A stretch of DNA of 64,000 nucleotides. Source: Odontocerum albicorne. Lineage: Eukaryota; Arthropoda; Insecta; Trichoptera; Odontoceridae. The stretch covers positions 436,501 to 500,500 of the forward strand of contig OX463850.1 in NCBI GenBank assembly GCA_949825065.1. The letters are read 5' to 3'. Positions 45,301-56,135 of this stretch are shown in pieces; within the stretch, counting starts at the first letter, position 1, and each line of letters begins with the position of its first letter. A program made the translations under genes and the position numbers. The notes beneath the pieces were generated by a model that saw only the letters and a program-made list of their open reading frames with translations, was not told where the DNA came from and did no database searches.

Positions 45301-45425
45301 CAAAACTTGCTATATATACGTGTATAAATAAATCCGCCAGCTTGTTCTATATACGAGTACATGTATAAATAAATCCGCCAGCTTGTTATGTACTCGTATA
45401 TATACACGTGTATAAATAAATAAAA
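45300..45425. repeat. Tandem and inverted repeats around TACTCGTA
   Basis: tgtataaataaatccgccag + cttgtt occurs twice, flanked by atatacgagtacatg and atgtactcgtatata in opposite orientation, then acacgtgtataaataaat. Local duplications with inversion. Confidence 0.75.
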
Positions 45426-45785
45426 AGTGAAAAACTATTCTCTTTGTTTTGTTAATATAATATTTATTAGGTTATTTAGAGCAAATATTTTTTTTTGTAT
45501 TTTTAAAGAAGTATTGAAATTGTTTGAAAACCACAAGGGTGGGTGTACAAAGTTATATAAAGTTAGTAAAAATGGCATATCCGCCGTTTAGGGGTGTGGG
45601 GAGTTCTCGTTCTCGAATGTGAAGAAGTCAATTCCAGTAATGGATAAGGGATGTTTGCTCCCTGTTAGATATTTGCTTTCTGTGTTCCGCGGAGCTTTTC
45701 GTGAATTACTTCTTATAAATTCAAAAAATATCCGAAGAATTTTGATAAAAGAGCTATTAATATTAATAATAATAATGAAAAAAGG
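45426..45785. other. Unassigned stretch
   Basis: Overlapping open frames on both strands without recognisable domains. Confidence 0.35.
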
Positions 45786-45789
45786 ACTC

Positions 45790-46065
45790 TCCAATGGCGA
45801 GCGCTGTAGCTCGGAATTCAACCCAATTTTATTGACAGATGAAAAAGAATGCAAAAAAAAAACAAGTTAATTATAAATATAATGTGTAGAATAGAAGATG
45901 GTGTCTTCAACAATAAGATAAGAAGTTTTTACACATCTGTATATATTAAGAAAAACATATTTGGTAAGAAAACCGCAAAAAAATATCGTAGGAAGACGAA
46001 CAAAGAAACCTTAGTATATTTTCCGATATACGATAGTTACACATTCGGCTTGAGGCTCTTATTTT
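45790..46065 (-). mobile_element. Repeat-C copy
   Basis: tggcgagcgctgtagctcgg, attttattgaca, then aagaaaaacatatttggtaa, gaagacgaacaaagaaacct and acacattcggcttga. Head part degraded. Confidence 0.55.
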
Positions 46066-46289
46066 AGTGCTCATATATAATCATACATTTTGATAGACTT
46101 GCCAAAAAAGGGTTCAAGTGCTTCCTAAGGCTGCACACTTCACCCATATCGCCTGACACCTTGAGGCGGACAAAGGTCAAACCAATTGAAAAGTTACTCG
46201 AGAAAACCAACGTTAACCCAAAATAAGTGTTAATAATTAATTAAATATAACGCAATAATAATATTAATATTGAAGTAACATTCTTCAAA

Positions 46290-46352
46290 CGAGCATAAAA
46301 CCCGCAATCCCCGAGTTGGAAGACTGACATTTTTCTAACTGATCGACTTATC
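46290..46352 (-). mobile_element. SINE-A head fragment
   Basis: cccgcaatccccgagttgga + agactgac, the complement of the SINE-A head. Confidence 0.55.
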
Positions 46353-46780
46353 GATCGTCAGCAATTGTTTACCAACACCTGAACACGATTATTACGGGTT
46401 GGATTTTTAATGCGTTCATTCGCAAGTATGTTATCCAGGTGTGTGATTTATAATATACTCGTAAAATATGGAGAGAGCGGTGCGATGCGCGATACGGGGA
46501 GCTACTATAGCTTGACACTCACTTGCTGCGCTATATTTTTATTAATTTCAGCAAAATCCCCCCGCAAAAGGGACATTTTTAATATGACACCCGTGTAGGC
46601 GAGAATGGCGCGTGTAGTCTACAGATATTGCAGACACTTGACAGGAGTGTGGATTATATAAAACAGATTATAAAGGCACCCTCCAAGTAATTGGCTATAC
46701 AAAAACTTCCACGAAAAATCAAATTGTGTCCATGTTTTTCAGGACTTATAAATTCAATTATCTTTTTGTGTTTATTAACT
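46353..46780. other. Unassigned stretch
   Basis: Slightly GC-richer at 46470-46640. No repeat or coding call. Confidence 0.35.
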
Positions 46781-46784
46781 TGGT

Positions 46785-47042
46785 TTTACGATCTCCATGG
46801 TGTGATTGGCAAAATGCCCCCAACACGGGGGTAGCGGGTTCGATTCCAGCTGAAACCCAGATTTTAAAAAAAATCAATATTTTTTTTCACTTAAGACCTC
46901 GTAAACATTTCTGCATACACTGCATACAAAGGAAGTGTCATATACATGATTCGCTCGGTTGCTGTTATAGTTGCTAGACGTGATGTGTTTAATAATAGTG
47001 GGTTCGAGTCCCGAGTGGAGCGCCCTTGAGGAGAGTTCCTTA
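46785..47042 (+). mobile_element. Dimeric SINE (SINE-A head + Repeat-C unit)
   Basis: Head atctccatggtgtgattggc and B-box gcgggttcgattccagct; then aaaggaagtgtcatatacat + gattcgctcggttgctgtta, gttgctagacgtgatgtgtt, gtgggttcgagtcccgagtg. The junction is the same as at 23.75 kb. Truncated at gaggagagtt. Confidence 0.8.
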
Positions 47043-47324
47043 GAATGAATGAATAATGTTACACAATTCCATTATTGACTCGACGATATTAGACCAATTC
47101 TTTTTTAAATCTTGACAATAAACAAAGTGTAAATTTTTAGAGTTAATATATGATATATTTCATGAATCATTTAGTGAACACATAAATAGCTTTAATTTCT
47201 ATTATCTGGACGGTAAGATGAAATTGCTACCTGGAAACAATTTGGCCATAATGTACCTGTTGAATAAATTACACTGCTAAATTAATATTTTAACCGTTTT
47301 TGCCTGATGAATAATAATGCGTTC

Positions 47325-47455
47325 TGATCCCGAGTTATAGCTCGGGATCCCCTTGATGGAGCTATATTATTATTTTTATTAATGCTATTTTATTATTATT
47401 ATTAGTGCTATTTTATTATTATTATTAGTGCTATTTTATTATTATTAAATATTAC
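47325..47455 (+). mobile_element. Repeat-C 3' fragment with (TTA)n
   Basis: gttctgatcccgagttatag, ctcgggatccccttgatgga, then a tract of attattatt and a 29-bp repeat (agtgctattttattattatt) of three units. Confidence 0.65.
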
Positions 47456-47619
47456 AATCCGTAAATGAATATTTTTTTTTTCCTAAAGAATAAACAACAT
47501 TTTACTGAAGTTAGTTTTAACGTTAATTAAAGTTATTCTCTTTTCTCAATTTACTTACCCTTTAATGTACATATTATGTTATACATGCACTAGCCAATTT
47601 TTATTATTTCGTATATGTA

Positions 47620-47780
47620 TGCGAAACAGGGAACTATACTCGTATGACGAGATATATGAATGTGGTCGACGCGAGAGCTGTATGCATGGAAAGTAATGCG
47701 TGGAGATTAGTCCTTTCTGCCTACCCCAAATATGGCATGGGTTAATGATATTTATGTATGTATATAATATGTGAAAATTA
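47620..47780 (+). mobile_element. LINE 3' terminus (family 1)
   Basis: Plus strand reads MTRYMNVVDARAVCMESNAW + RLVLSAYPKYGMG, the intact-looking end of the family tail, followed by a tatgtatgtat tail. Strong 5' truncation. Confidence 0.75.
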
Positions 47781-47833
47781 TAAATTAATATTTATTTACA
47801 AATATTAAAATTAAAAATATTATTTTTATGTTA

Positions 47834-48144
47834 TTGTAATTTATTTTTATCAAATACTGTTTATACCATTTTTTGTAACGGTATAACCCTACCGGCTTCA
47901 AGGCTTTCACCTCCTCATCAGGGGAGCACAAACAAGACTAAATTCTTTTGAATTGGTACCGATATACACGCTTCAACGGTTGGGGGCAGAATTTAGTCTG
48001 GTTTGTGCTCCCCTGAAGATGAGGTGAAAGCCTTGAAACCGGTAGAGTTATACCGTTACAAAAAATGGAATAAGCAGTGTTTAATTAAAATAAATTACAA
48101 TGTCTTTAAACCTCCACAACGTTAATGCCTTAACTATAAACAAC
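47834..48144. mobile_element. Fold-back element with perfect 12-bp TSD
   Basis: Long arms of about 110 bp (ttgtaatttatttttatcaa ... acaaacaagactaaattc versus gaatttagtctggtttgtgc ... aaaataaattacaa) around a 40-bp unique centre, then an unpaired end of about 43 bp finishing ccttaactataaacaac. Flanked by atttttatgtta at 47822-47833 and 48145-48156. No open frame. Confidence 0.88.
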
Positions 48145-48156
48145 ATTTTTATGTTA

Positions 48157-48684
48157 CATTTATTTATAGCCTCCACAATACACAATAAAACCGAAGAACC
48201 CTCTTGATGGGTGAACGTTAAAAAACACTTTGTTTTTTAAGTATGAAAAAAGCTGTAACAATTAGTGATGTATCACATTTCGATATGACTCGTCCCAAAT
48301 AAATTTATTGTACGGAAAGGTTTAAATACTTTGAAAAAAATATTGATATGTTTCACGTGTTTCAAGGTAATTATTATTGTTTTAAAATGTAAACATAAAA
48401 TGGCCGTATTATTATGGTTGGAGTACGGATTGCGTGACCGGTGGGCTTAACTCAAAAATCATTGGTTCAAGACGCGAGTTCAACAACTATTATTGAAATT
48501 TTGTAATTTATGTATACATTTTGTGTTAAAAGAAGCTTCGTGTAGTAAATAAATTAAAAGTAACTTGTTTTTACAGTGACCTTACTTCTTGATTCCTACA
48601 AGTCAGAAAAGGTACTTTTGGTCGATAACTAAAAGTGGGGCAGTTAAAAAAGTCTCGAATCTAAACAAACTTCATCGATCTTAT
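48157..48684. other. Unassigned AT-rich stretch
   Basis: No recognised feature. Confidence 0.4.
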
Positions 48685-48689
48685 TCGCT

Positions 48690-48890
48690 ATGGTCTAATT
48701 GATAAAACGCTTGTCTTCCAGCCAGGGAGTCGCGTGTTCGATTTCCGTTGGCGACAATTTTTTTTTAATTAACGCTAGTCAGGTTTTCACTGAACATCTC
48801 TCTGGTTGGCTGGAAAACATCACCATAGAGCAAATAATCAACCAGAATGTACTGTATTTAACGTAAGTTGAATACTTTGTATCATGCGTC
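48690..48890 (+). mobile_element. SINE-A copy
   Basis: Head ttcgctatggtctaattgat, aaaacgcttgtcttccagcc, B-box gcgtgttcgatttccgttgg, body with ggttggctggaaaacatcac, tail ttaacgtaagttgaatactt. Confidence 0.8.
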
Positions 48891-49730
48891 ATTATTTTAC
48901 CATGATAATTTGAATATCTGTCTAAATATCAGAGTGTTACCATTACTGATTTTTCATTATTGACATCCTGGTTTCACTTTTATCTTAAATTTAACGTTAT
49001 TCGACTATATATTTTAAATACCGCTCTAGTTGTATTTAAAAATATATAAAAAACAACGCTTTTGAATTAGTGTCATTCAAATCTAATGTTTAACAAGTAT
49101 TATTTTAATAAAAATATTAGCGTCATTCAAATATAATATTTAACAATATTATTTTAATAAAAACATTTTTTTATATGATCTTGGTTCACAGCTTAACAGC
49201 CTACATTTCAAAATTGATATTTTTTCATTGTTAAAGTTTATTTGGCAATGGTTTCCAAAACTTTCCTAAAAATTGTTCCTCAAATTAATCATACCGTATC
49301 ACCGCTAACGTTACACTGTCAAATATTCTATTACATAAAGGTTTTTTTTTTAAATCAACGTAGAAGTTAAGAAAAGGTAATTTTTCCTATGGAATACTTG
49401 ATACATTTCCTTACAACCCATGTTCACTTGACTTGATCTGGGTTCGGACCCTTTGACACAACACTTCAATTAGGATAAGTCACTTTTTTGGTTCTCCCTG
49501 GAATAATATACTCGTAACATACCTATGTAGATATATAAAATGTATCTTCATTTTCCTACCTGTGTACAATAAAATAACAGTGTATGTCGCAGTGACCTTT
49601 TATCCAGTTGATATCTGCATACTGCTAGAGCTATGTTAGATTCAAGACTTATATGTTTAAATTAAGCCTGAATTAAGAGTTTCAATACATGCCTTGTACG
49701 GCATTCAGTTGAATAATATATTTCAGTGTT
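48891..49730. other. AT-rich stretch with a 53-bp duplication
   Basis: 49070-49170 contains two copies of gtcattcaaatctaatgttt + aacaagtattattttaataaaaa with small differences. Otherwise featureless. Confidence 0.45.
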
Positions 49731-49739
49731 GTATCGCGT

Positions 49740-49930
49740 GGTTTTAATTAAGATGCCGACGTTTCAGTTTTCATCTTTGTGTCTTATTTCTGGCTAACTT
49801 CGCCACGGTTTGACTACAAACAAGTCCAGAAGATGAAAACGGCAACGTTTTCGAAACGTTGGCAACATAATACAAACGACGTGGTAAGATCTTACACAAC
49901 CAATATGAATAACTGCGAAAGTCTAAGAGC
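49740..49930. mobile_element. Fold-back repeat of the cgacgtttcgaa family
   Basis: ttaagatgccgacgtttcag + ttttcatct and agatgaaaacggcaacgttt + tcgaaacgttggc are imperfect inverted arms; ends with aagatcttacacaacc and agagcatatttgcc as in the copy at 59.7 kb. Confidence 0.65.
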
Positions 49931-50850
49931 ATATTTGCCTTGTGTGTATGTATCTTGTCAAAAATGAAGAATACTGAAATCTGTCTGTCTTTTCGTGTCG
50001 CTACTTGTACGAGTATGTTAACAGTTAGCTAAAATGTATGACAGAGATCAACATGTTACCATTTATGATACGCACTCAGTGAGATTGTTGTTTCTGTACT
50101 GACCCACAATGTGAGCTTTTGATATCATGTAGTAATTTAGGTTCATATTTTTATGGTCAATGGGCAAGTTACATTAATTCCTAATATTTAGGATTAATGT
50201 AACTTGCCCATTGTAACTTGCCCACCTTAAGTAGGAATTATTTATGATAAGAAAATTGTCCATGATTTTTCCTGAAATAATGATGATCAGGGAATGTAGA
50301 TTTCTTTCTGCATATGGTACCCCTCAATATATCCGAATTAGTGTTTGAAGAACGCTGCTGGGAGACAAGATTGTCTTCGACCCCAATAACTGATTCTTTG
50401 TGTTTTCAGAACATTTGGAGTAGGTGTGAAACTCGCGGTTCCTCTTCTTCCTCATAACATAAATTCAATCAATTTTAAACGCACTCCATTACTCCGTACC
50501 TACAGAGCTTTACGGAAACTGGGAAATTCGTTTTTACTTAACGACATCTGGAAAAAGTTGTCCCGATTACTTTCCTAACTCTAATATGTTTAGAATTCCT
50601 TCAAATAATTGGTATATACTCGTATATACGAGTACATTATTTTTAAACTCTTGTCTGTTTTTGATAACTTCTCGACTGATGAAAACTCCAGGTTATATGT
50701 TAAATGAGTGAATAAAAGTCTTGAGGTTTTAACGATTTGAGGTTAAAAGTCAATTATTCACTTGAGTAACTCTTGTCACATTTTTCATTACTGAGGATCG
50801 TAATTTCTTAAGTTAGTATCGTCAGCAGGATTTTTTGTAGAATCTTCTAT
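49931..50850. other. Unassigned stretch with short inverted repeats
   Basis: ggcaagttacattaattcct at 50163 is followed at once by its complement aggattaatgtaacttgccc (loop aatatt), and gtaacttgccca repeats again. At 50619-50636 gtactcgta-type arms form an 18-bp palindrome. No coding signature. Confidence 0.5.
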
Positions 50851-50854
50851 ATTT

Positions 50855-50945
50855 GTATTTGCTTTTCGCAGTATGTAGAACCTTTTATATTTGTATCTGC
50901 TGTTCACAATATGTAGAACCTTCTATATTTGTATCTGCTGTATGA
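50855..50945. repeat. About 39-bp tandem repeat, 2-2.5 copies
   Basis: gtatgtagaaccttttatat + ttgtatctgctgttcacaa repeated with small changes. Confidence 0.8.
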
Positions 50946-51285
50946 AAGTCACCAATTACAGAAATCTTACTGGAATCTACCACCTGCTCAGTTTAAAGAA
51001 CTGAAGACCATTATGTACCTTAACTAGCTTCCACGACGCCGGTTCCTACGTGACTCTCTAAGTTGTCATCATCGTTCGAAAGTCTTAGCTATGACAAATC
51101 ATTCTTTCAGTAGTCATCATCGTCAGATCTTCTCATTAACTTGACGCACCAAAGTCGATGCGGCCAATCCAAAGTCTTTTATATCCCAAGAGTCAGTTTA
51201 CCCACACATCCCCATGATTTTCTTTGTATATACGTCAATAATTTTTGAAAGGATCTCCCCTAAGCCTTCCATTGGTTTGTCTTCG
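50946..51285. other. Unassigned stretch
   Basis: Slightly GC-richer at 51020-51200. No recognised family. Confidence 0.35.
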
Positions 51286-51289
51286 AACC

Positions 51290-51980
51290 AACTGGCTATT
51301 CCCATCTAGTGGCGTCAAAATATAGTTTTGCATTCAAAGTTATCCGTTAACGTACTGGTTACTTGTTAGACTGTTTGAACTCCAGGTACTGGTTACTTGT
51401 TATACTGTTTGAACTCCAGGTACTGGTTACTTGTTAGACTGTTTGAACTCCAGGTACTGGTTACTTGTTAGACTGTTTGAACTCCAGGTACTGGTTACTT
51501 GTTAGACTGTTTGAACTCCAGGTACTGGTTACTTGTTAGACTGTTTGAACTCCAGGTACTGGTTACTTGTTAGACTGTTTGAACTCCAGGTACTGGTTAC
51601 TTGTTAGACTGTTTGAACTCCAGGTACTGGTTACTTGTTAGACTGTTTGAACTCCAGGTACTGGTTACTTGTTAGACTGTTTGAACTCCAGGTACTGGTT
51701 ACTTGTTAGACTGTTTGAACTCCAGGTACTGGTTACTTGTTAGACTGTTTGAACTCCAGGTACTGGTTACTTGATATACTGTTTGAACTCCAGGTACTGA
51801 TACTTGTTAGACTGTTTGAACTCCAGGTAGTATTTTATGCGCTGCGAATCATTTTTCTTCTCCCGTGACGTCACTTCTATTCTTTTCACACTCAAGTGTG
51901 TCACTAAAGAAGGAAAAGTCCCTTTGGGCAGTCTCTTTTTCGTCACTACGTGACGTTGCGCTCATTAAAATATAAAGAAG
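51290..51980 (-). mobile_element. Element E copy containing an expanded minisatellite
   Basis: On minus: atgagcgcaacgtcacgtag + tgacgaaaaagagac at the right, then the minisatellite, then actatattttgacgccacta at the left. This order matches the copy at 44.3-44.7 kb, where a single ctggagttcaaaaagtctag unit replaces the array. Confidence 0.6.
51350..51830. repeat. 34-bp minisatellite, about 14 copies
   Basis: Unit gtactggttacttgttagac + tgtttgaactccag. Most units are identical; single variants are gttatact, gatatact and a gactgatacttg unit at the edges. Very recent expansion. Confidence 0.95.
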
Positions 51981-52184
51981 ATTTCTAGAGTAAATCACGC
52001 TGAGGATTTTTTGGCCTCCATAAAAGTGTGGGGCTGGAGGGATGAAACTGAATTGTTTATAAATCTACACTAACGAGCCTTTCAGTCTCTTAATTTCAGC
52101 AACTTTCAGAGTAGCTGTCAGTAATTCTTTCAAAAGTAAAAATACAAATCCCTTTTCTCGCTAAATAAATAAATAACACATACA
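51981..52184. other. Unassigned stretch
   Basis: No recognised feature. Confidence 0.4.
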
Positions 52185-52395
52185 AGTCAGGGTGTCGGCG
52201 TGTCGGACACGTGTCTGGCAGTGTCGGATCGGGTGGTGTGTAGGGGGGCGGCGCAGGGGCCATAACAAAAAAGTCCACAAAAGGTCCCTCCCTGAGGAGT
52301 AGGTGATCAATCCTGCCGGACAGCGGCGCAGTCGGCAGCCCCGTCGGCGGGGGGAAGCTGCCGTGTTAAGGGTACAATGGAAGGCAGACTCTGAT
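52185..52395. other. GC-rich island, unassigned
   Basis: Among the GC-richest blocks (ggtgtcggcgtgtcggacac, tcggcagccccgtcggcggg). The word gtgtcgg recurs. No repeat match in the window and no domain in any frame. Confidence 0.35.
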
Positions 52396-53195
52396 GTAGA
52401 GAAAAGAATACCTTTTTGTGTAGATCCTTAGAAAATACAAAAAAAATGTCACTTACCTATTGACGTTATAACATTATCGACAGAAGCAATTCAAATATTT
52501 CTTCCATAAGGCTCGGCTTAAATAAAAGTTTGATTTTTTTCTACCTTTGGCCAGTTCAAGTTAAAAAACAATGAAAATTCTTCCGAAAAATAAATTAAGA
52601 AAAGTATAAATTTTATTATTTTTATTTTTTTTAAATGTTCCACTAAAATATTTCCGCTCATAATTTTGCCACCTGGATAGTACTGAGCATTCCACAAATC
52701 AATTCATCTTCGGTGCAGCACGCCGGGCTCTTCAAGCACTGCAGCACAAACGACAAGATTATGACTAAACGGCAATCTCTTCCAACCGGACAAAAGTTTC
52801 GCATATAAATAACAATGACCTTGTGAAAGCGTACAACGTTATTTTTAAAAAGGAAAAAATCTTTCTAAAATCATTAAAACACAAATAAAAAAACAATAAG
52901 AGTTTTTTTTATTATAAATGTCACTAAAAACTGGGAAACGGCAAAAAATAAAGCTTCCTGAATTTTATATATTTTGCTTATCAGTATTCATAAATAATGG
53001 CTTCGGAATTTTCTCAATTCTATTCATATCTGCCTAAACATCTGAGGAAGCCTTATCAATGTCATATCTGGCGAATAGTAAACCTGTTGTTCATTATATA
53101 AATCTCGATTTTGACATCACTCCGCCTGAAATTAATTTATAGGTTTGTGAGCTGCGTATTACAAAATCAGAAACAAAGCTTACGGTGATATTTTA
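52396..53195. other. Unassigned AT-rich stretch with a SINE-A scrap
   Basis: actaaacggcaatctcttcc + aaccgg at 52763-52788 is a minus-strand SINE-A tail scrap. The remainder has no recognised feature. Confidence 0.4.
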
Positions 53196-53227
53196 TTAAG
53201 AAAAGCTATGCACCTCCTTTTTTTATC

Positions 53228-54162
53228 ATAATTCTTCTTCTTCTTTCTCTTCCTATAGATCATGATCTGTTTGTTCCGCTTGTTCCCCTTCTTGTGACGT
53301 GGATTGCCAGCTGTCACGCCATCTCTTCGGAGGTCTTCCCGGTAATCTTCTTCCGGCTGGGTTCCCTCGAAGGGCGACACGTGGAAGTCTGTCGTCTTGG
53401 ATTCTGTTTACATGTTCGTTCCAGTATCGCCTTCGTTGTCTTCCCCACCTGACGATGTCTTCCGTACTACACTTTCTCCTTATTTCGGTGTTTCTGATTC
53501 TATCTCTTAGTGTGTTTCCGGTTATACATCTCAGTGTTTTCATTTGCAAGGTTCTCAGGAGATATTTTGTTCTAGATGTGTCTGCTCTGGTCTCTATTCC
53601 GTAGGTAACTATCGGTCTCACACATGTCTTGTAAATTCTGGCTTTACTTTCTATTCTCATGTGTTTATTATTCTCTACTCCGATTGGAATTAGACAAGGG
53701 GATAGCTTAAGCCCGTTCCTCTTCAATCTAATAATGGACACACTAATTGAGGAAGTTGCAGACATGCACATAGGATACAGACTGGGAAAAAAAAGTTAGC
53801 ATTGTATGCTACGCAGGCGATGCAGTACTCACCGCAGAATCCGAAGATGACCTCCAAAGGATGTTATATAGACTCCATCAAACCTCAGTAAAATATAACA
53901 TGTTGATATCCACGGACAAAATGAAGAGCCTCACAATATCTAAGACCCCGGTGAGATGCAAACTAGCAGTTAATAACAAAATAACAGAGCAAGTGATGGA
54001 GTTTAGGTATCTTGGAGTGAGCATCAGTAGCAAAGGAAATCTGTATGGTGAAACCTTGAGACAGGTCGCTGCAATAAGGCGGCTGCAATATCGGGACGCC
54101 TAAGAACACCGGTGTGGAATAATAAACACACGAGAATAGAAAATAAAGTCAGAAATATATCT
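53228..54162 (-). mobile_element. LINE insertion with inverted 5' part (twin-primed)
   Basis: 53228-53680 is sense on minus: MRIESKARIYKTCVRPIVTY, SRTKYLLRTLQMKTLRCITG, GNPAGRRLPGRPPKRWRDSW, ending near attcttcttcttc. 53685-54162 is sense on plus: IGIRQGDSLSPFLFNLIMDT (RT motif), YAGDAVLTAE (degenerate YADD-type catalytic box), MEFRYLGVSISSKGNLYGET. The end of the plus part (acacgagaatagaaaataaa) overlaps the start of the minus part (acacatgagaatagaaagta). This is the structure left by twin priming. Confidence 0.85.
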
Positions 54163-54329
54163 TAATTCCTGTTTTTTTAATCAGTTTTCTATTTGCTCAG
54201 ACACAAAGTTAATCAGTTTTCTATTTGCTCAGACACAGATTATAAAATATATCAAACCGTTATTAAAATAAAAGAAAACTAAAATAGTTATTTAGAAAAT
54301 ATTTTGTTTTCAAATAATAGCAAAAAGAA

Positions 54330-54515
54330 CACCTCCGTGGACAACTTGATAAGACGCTTGTTTTCTGACCGTAGTGGGTTTTGTTTCCTAGATTTAAAAA
54401 AATTAATTGCTATCTGCTTTTTACTTCAGGGTTTTTAACGCCTTTTTGGTTGGTTGGTAGTGATTGCCCCTTCAAATAAACCCGCCATTTAATAATTAGA
54501 ACGATAGAGTAATAC
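54330..54515 (+). mobile_element. SINE-A copy
   Basis: Head acacctccgtggacaacttg + ataagacgcttg, altered B-box (gggttttgtttcc), body ggttggttggtagtgattgc, tail gatagagtaatacgat. Confidence 0.75.
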
Positions 54516-54589
54516 GATATAAAATTTATATATAGAAAAACGTATTTCTTACCAAATAGAATACAAATGCGGGTAAGTTCCTAATTTTG

Positions 54590-54755
54590 AGGTGCATGGC
54601 GGCGCGGTAACGCACTGGTGTTCCGTGCGGAGGTTCGTCGGTTCGAATCCCGCGCTTTGCTACTCCCCTTGAACGACATAGGCACTTCTTCCGCCTAGTG
54701 TTCGAGTGTATAATGATACCTATGACTTCGGTCATATCTATTATTTAAAAAAGAA
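54590..54755 (+). mobile_element. SINE-B copy (tRNA-derived), complete
   Basis: ggtgcatggcggcgcggtaa, cgcactggtgttccgtgcgg, B-box gtcggttcgaatcccgcgct, then aacgacataggcacttcttc, cgcctagtgttcgagtgtat and an A-rich end after gacttcggtcat. The tRNA-like head is clearer than in the 28.8-kb copy. Confidence 0.85.
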
Positions 54756-54829
54756 AAAAAAAATGGTCACAACCATCACCTTGTTATCCTTGTGCTCAAC
54801 TTGTTTTTCGTGATATTTCTAATATATCA

Positions 54830-54907
54830 ATAAAATTGGGTTTAAATCCCGAATTAGAGCTCCCTTGAGCAGAGTCTGCTATCTCAACGGCGCTATATAA
54901 ATTTTCC

Positions 54908-54940
<33 letters not shown>

Positions 54941-54945
54941 AAAAA
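54830..54945 (+). mobile_element. Repeat-C 3' half with (TTA)n tail
   Basis: tgggtttaaatcccgaatta, gagctcccttgagcagagtc, tcaacggcgctatataaatt, then ttattattatt. Shows the 3' end of this SINE-like unit. Confidence 0.75.
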
Positions 54946-55619
54946 TACTTTTTAACAGCTGTTTAAAAAGCAAATTGTCAATCTTATTCATCAGAATTAA
55001 GATCAGGATTTATTAGAAAAGTTGTTTAAATTTATCTTTGAAGTTTCCAATTCCACGATAATACCAACAATATGTATGAGAAGATTTAAATCATGATTAT
55101 GAATAAAAAAAATCAAAGTTAATTTAACTAATTTTATTTAAAATAAGCGATCAATCTTATTGTTTATTATCTCAGAAGCATCTCTCTAAAAGTTTGCATG
55201 TGTACCTATCAATTAAGATGTTCAAGTTTGTAAGTTTTAATTAAATCCAGGTTTACAAAGTATGCGTTTGTTTATAATAATCTTCAATTAAAATATTTGT
55301 GAAATCGTTGTTCCGTTTAGTAATTTCACTTGGAAACATAAATGAATGTTGGCGCTAATACGCTGTTGTGAATCGTCATTTTAACTGGTCTCGATATTGC
55401 TTAGTTCGAATATATGTCTTAAGTACCTCATTGACTTTTGTTCCTATTGTAACTCACTTCAATATCTCGTTCCACTTTTTCGACGTCCTAGAAAACACTT
55501 CCCTAATAACAAAAAAATTCGCCTCGTTCTAATCTTTCATTGTTCGCTATTGTCTAGTGTTAATTACATTCCGTCGCAGATATTATGATAATTTAGGATA
55601 AGTGTGACTTGTGGTAGAG
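54946..55619. other. Unassigned AT-rich stretch
   Basis: No recognised feature; short frames without domains. Confidence 0.4.
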
Positions 55620-55805
55620 GATGACCATTGAAACTTTAGTTGAATCGAGTGAACGAAATTTTAAAAGTAGGAATGGTAAGGAGTAAAGAAACAACATTTT
55701 CTGTATGGATGCGGAGAAGGCTATGGAAGTATATCCTAATAGGAAAGTTGGGCTCTCTGTCATATCTGCTTACCACACAGGGAAATGTTATGATGGTATT
55801 ATGTA
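55620..55805 (+). mobile_element. Probable LINE 3' fragment (family 1), degraded
   Basis: Contains the plus-strand reading MDAEKAMEVYPNRKVGLSVI + SAYHTG, which fits the end of the family tail (dEAR...RSVLSAYPxG). Upstream blocks are too degraded to be sure. Confidence 0.45.
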
Positions 55806-55825
55806 CTTCTATGGACCGGCTTGCA

Positions 55826-56135
55826 TAAGTTATAGCACACCTGTCTATCACATTGTCAGGCGATGTAAAAGTTATAGCACACCTATCACATTGTCAGGCG
55901 ATGTAAAAGTTATAGCACATCTATCACATTGTCAAGCGATGTAAAAGTTATAGCACACCTATCACATTGTCAGGCGATGTAAAAGTTATAGCATATCTAT
56001 CACATTGTCAGGCGATGTAAAAGTTATAGCACACCTATCATATTATCAGGCGATGTAATTGTTATAGCACACCTATCACATTGTCAGGCGATGTAATTGT
56101 TATAGCATACCTATCACATTGTCAGGCGACGTAAG
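55826..56135. repeat. 38-bp minisatellite, 8 copies
   Basis: Unit gttatagcacacctatcaca + ttgtcaggcgatgtaaaa. The last two units carry taattgttatag. Confidence 0.93.

Noticed and set aside
51350..51830. CRISPR-like array
   Set aside because: Units are directly adjacent without spacers; this is a eukaryotic minisatellite.
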